62,551 bases of DNA from Streptomyces sp. L-9-10 (GTDB taxonomy: Bacteria > Actinomycetota > Actinomycetes > Streptomycetales > Streptomycetaceae). This document shows positions 60,407-62,551 of the stretch, in pieces (position 1 is the first letter of the stretch; the number at the start of each line of letters is the position of its first letter). The translations under genes were made by a program, and so were the position numbers. The notes beneath the pieces are model-generated. The model was not told the origin of the DNA. It did not search any database and saw nothing but the letters and a program-made list of their open reading frames with translations. Location of the stretch: contig NZ_PHRF01000047.1 in assembly GCF_004151105.1 (NCBI RefSeq), forward strand, positions 6,639-69,189, in the 5' to 3' direction.

Positions 60407-61864
60407 TCACGCCTGGACGGCGGACTTCTCCGGCTCGGGGGCCGACGGGGTCTTCCCCGGACCGGCGGCGATGTGGCGCACCGCCGGGATGACGGCCGCG
60501 ATCGCGGCGGAGACCACGGCGATGCCGCAGCCGATCAGCAGGCCCGTACGGAAGCCGCTCTCGGAGGTGATGCTCTGTCCGCCGATGCTGGTCGTCATCT
60601 GCGAGAGGACCAGGCCGATCACGGCGGCGCCGACGGAGGTGCCCAGGGAACGCATGAGGGTGTTGAAGCTGTTCGCGGCGGCGGTCTCCGAGAGCGGTAC
60701 GGAACTCATGATGAGCGCCGGCATCGAGCCGTAGGCGAGGCCCACCCCGCTGTTGATCACCATGATGGCCAGCATGATTCCCCACGCGGAGCCCATCAGC
60801 GCGAGCGAGAGTCCGTAACCCGCGGCGATGACCAGGACTCCGCTGAGCAGAGTGACCTTCGGGCCGCTGGCGTTGGTGAGTTTGCCGCCGAGCGGGGAGA
60901 CGATCATCATCATCACGCCGCCGGGTGCCATCCACAGGCCGGACGCGAGTATCGACTGTCCCAGTCCGTAACCGGTCGCTTCCGGGAACTGAAGCAACTG
61001 CGGCATCACCAGCATGCTGGCGTACATCGCGAAACCGACGAAGACCGAGGCGATGTTGGTGAGCAGCACCCGGGGGCGGGCAGTGGTGCGCAGGTCGACC
61101 AGCGGGTCGGCCGTGCGCAGTTCCCACGCTCCCCAGGCGGCCAGGAGCACGACGGCGGCGGCGAACAGGCCGAGCGTGGTTCCCGAACCCCAGCTCCAGT
61201 CGGCCCCCTTGGAGATGGCGAGCAGCAGGCAGACCAGGCCGGTGCCGAGGCCGAGAGCGCCGGGCGCGTCGAAACGCTGTCCCTTGGCGGCGGCCGGCAC
61301 GTTCGGGATCAGGAACCAGATCAGTACCGCGATCACCGTGGCCAGGACGGCGGATCCCCAGAAGAGCACCCGCCAGTTCGCGTACTGGGCGACCGCCGCG
61401 GCGATCGGCAGGCCGAGGCCGCCGCCGATCCCCATGGAGGCGCTCACCAGCGCGATGGACGAGCTGAGCTTCTGCTCGGGAACGACGTCACGCAGCAGGG
61501 CGATGCCCAGCGGCACCATGCCCATCCCCATGCCCTGAAGGCCGCGTCCGATGATCATCGGGATGACGGAGGACGCGAGTGCGCACACCACCGAGCCCGC
61601 GATGAGCGGTACGGAGCACGCGAGGAGCATGCGGCGCTTGCCGATCAGGTCGCCCAGGCGGCCGACGACCGGAACGCAGACCGCCGCCACGAGGAGGGTG
61701 GTGGTGATGACCCAGGTGGCGTTGGAGGGCGTGGTGTGCAGGATCCGGGGCAGCTCCGCGATCAGCGGCGTGACCAGTGTCTGCATGATCGCCGCCGTGG
61801 TGCCGGCGAGCGCCAGCGTGGCGACCACGCCACCCGAGCGGGATGCGTGCTGTGGGGCGTCCAT
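60407..61864 (-). CDS. MFS multidrug exporter (DHA2 family, 14 TM)
   Basis: A 485-residue transporter with about 14 hydrophobic segments. Motif A GRLGDLIGKRRMLLA lies after TM2, and motif C-like SASMGIGGGLGLPIAAAVA in TM5 marks drug:H+ antiporters. It exports an unknown drug-like compound. ATG 61864 is the start. It is divergent from a MarR regulator gene (62038) across a 173-bp region with repeated TGTGCAA elements, so it is the likely target of that repressor. Confidence 0.92.
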   Translation of the reverse strand: MDAPQHASRSGGVVATLALAGTTAAIMQTLVTPLIAELPRILHTTPSNATWVITTTLLVAAVCVPVVGRLGDLIGKRRMLLACSVPLIAGSVVCALASSVIPMIIGRGLQGMGMGMVPLGIALLRDVVPEQKLSSSIALVSASMGIGGGLGLPIAAAVAQYANWRVLFWGSAVLATVIAVLIWFLIPNVPAAAKGQRFDAPGALGLGTGLVCLLLAISKGADWSWGSGTTLGLFAAAVVLLAAWGAWELRTADPLVDLRTTARPRVLLTNIASVFVGFAMYASMLVMPQLLQFPEATGYGLGQSILASGLWMAPGGVMMMIVSPLGGKLTNASGPKVTLLSGVLVIAAGYGLSLALMGSAWGIMLAIMVINSGVGLAYGSMPALIMSSVPLSETAAANSFNTLMRSLGTSVGAAVIGLVLSQMTTSIGGQSITSESGFRTGLLIGCGIAVVSAAIAAVIPAVRHIAAGPGKTPSAPEPEKSAVQA

Positions 61865-61880
61865 CAGGGACTCCTATGAC

Positions 61881-61961
61881 TGTGCAAGGGGGAAGCAGGG
61901 GCGATGAGCTTGTGCATCATACATACTGTGTGCAACGACCACTTTACGTGCATGATTCATG
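61881..61961. promoter_or_regulatory. MarR operator region between MFS and MarR genes
   Basis: TGTGCAA occurs at 61881-61887 and 61929-61935, TTGTGCA at 61910-61916, and the perfect dyad CATGATTCATG at 61951-61961. The spacer is AT-rich. These are candidate binding sites and promoters for the divergent MFS and MarR genes. Confidence 0.5.
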
Positions 61962-62037
61962 TGAGAGGCGATGAAGTGAGGGCCGTTCACAGGCGATGCG
62001 AGAATGGCCCGCGAGAGAGGCAGGAGGCGACATACGC

Positions 62038-62493
62038 ATGACCGGCGCCACCCATGAGGTCGAGTACGAGCAGATGCTGCTCAGCCGTCACACGTTCCTG
62101 AACCAGAGAGGCGGCCGACGCAAAGACGCCGTACTGGACCGCAGCGCCTACATCCTGCTCAGCCGCATCCGCATGCAGGGACCGATGTCGATCGGCGAAC
62201 TCAGCGACGCGTTCGGACTCGACGCCTCCACCCTGAACCGGCAGACGGCCGCGACGGTACGCGCCGGATTCGCGGAGCGTATCCCGGACCCCGACGGCGG
62301 CATGGCCCGCAAATTCCGCCTCACGCCGGAGGGCGCACGCGCACTCGACGAGGAGAGGGAGGGCATCGTCCGCTCCCTGGACCGGGTCATGGCGGACTGG
62401 CCCGAGGAGGACATCGCCGCCTTCGCCGCGTATCTGAAGCGCTTCAACACGGACATCGAACGCCTCGGCGGCAGGCCCTGGCCCCGCGCGTGA
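62038..62493 (+). CDS. MarR-family transcriptional regulator
   Basis: A 151-residue winged-helix protein. N-terminal dimerisation helix, then the recognition region MSIGELSDAFGLDASTLNRQ and wing GFAERIPDPDGGMARKFRLT, typical of MarR. ATG 62038 has AGGAGG about 11 nt upstream; an in-frame ATG at 61996 would add 14 residues with no family match. Divergent from the MFS exporter, which it probably represses, with release by a small aromatic ligand (family knowledge). Confidence 0.93.
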   Translation: MTGATHEVEYEQMLLSRHTFLNQRGGRRKDAVLDRSAYILLSRIRMQGPMSIGELSDAFGLDASTLNRQTAATVRAGFAERIPDPDGGMARKFRLTPEGARALDEEREGIVRSLDRVMADWPEEDIAAFAAYLKRFNTDIERLGGRPWPRA

Positions 62494-62551
62494 GAGCCCC
62501 GCGGACCGCGGGCCCGCACCGGACATGGGCGCGCACCGGGGGTGGGCCCGC

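Overview
The window is high-GC actinobacterial DNA and almost certainly Streptomyces. Third codon positions are G/C-rich, GTG starts are frequent, GTGA/ATGA stop-start overlaps recur, and the gene content (LAL regulators, PAS-LuxR, streptogrisin-type protease, FecCD siderophore uptake, FUSC transporter, CGNR zinc finger) is typical of that genus. All calls come from reading the sequence and translations; no database search was run.

Region 1 (1-13.7 kb) is the regulatory edge of a type I modular polyketide cluster. It holds the 3' end of a PKS gene (end of DH, KR, ACP, docking tail), a type II thioesterase, three large ATP-binding LuxR (LAL) regulators and a PAS-LuxR regulator. Gene order and sizes match the nysC-nysE-nysRI-RII-RIII-RIV / amph arrangement of polyene macrolide clusters. 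A near-match to the recalled operator of PimM-type PAS-LuxR proteins lies just upstream of the thioesterase. Two of the three LAL proteins have altered Walker A motifs.

Region 2 (14.2-23.5 kb) leaves the cluster: a histone-like Lys/Ala-rich protein, a FUSC transporter, a membrane acyltransferase and a minus-strand ferric-siderophore ABC system (two permeases, ATPase, lipoprotein) with two DmdR1/IdeR-like iron boxes.

Region 3 (23.5-31.6 kb) is a galactan-utilisation locus. A secreted GH53 galactanase and an intracellular GH42 beta-galactosidase are divergent from a sugar ABC transporter plus LacI repressor. Promoters and CG-centred LacI operators can be read in the shared intergenic region.

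Region 4 (31.6-39.3 kb) is mixed: MmcQ/YjbR protein, a tRNA T-arm-like fragment beside a terminator, an aromatic-ring FAD monooxygenase, a sigma-like three-gene operon, a decayed SagB-like dehydrogenase preceded by a tiny well-initiated ORF and a hairpin, epoxide hydrolase, DinB protein and pectate lyase.

Region 5 (39.4-48.8 kb) has a cNMP-domain histidine kinase coupled to a response-regulator/thioredoxin-reductase fusion, two overlapping ATP-grasp ligases, a CGNR regulator, a TetR ligand-domain protein lacking its HTH, a macro-domain protein, a cysteine-desulfurase-like protein and an AadA-like nucleotidyltransferase.

Region 6 (48.9-62.5 kb) has an MFS pump, an ABC-F protein with a possible attenuator leader, two probable F420 enzymes, a tiny secreted protein, a streptogrisin-like protease, an ACMSD/resorcylate-decarboxylase-type amidohydrolase, another sugar ABC operon with a readable promoter and operator, a 10-codon ORF, and an MFS pump divergent from a MarR regulator.
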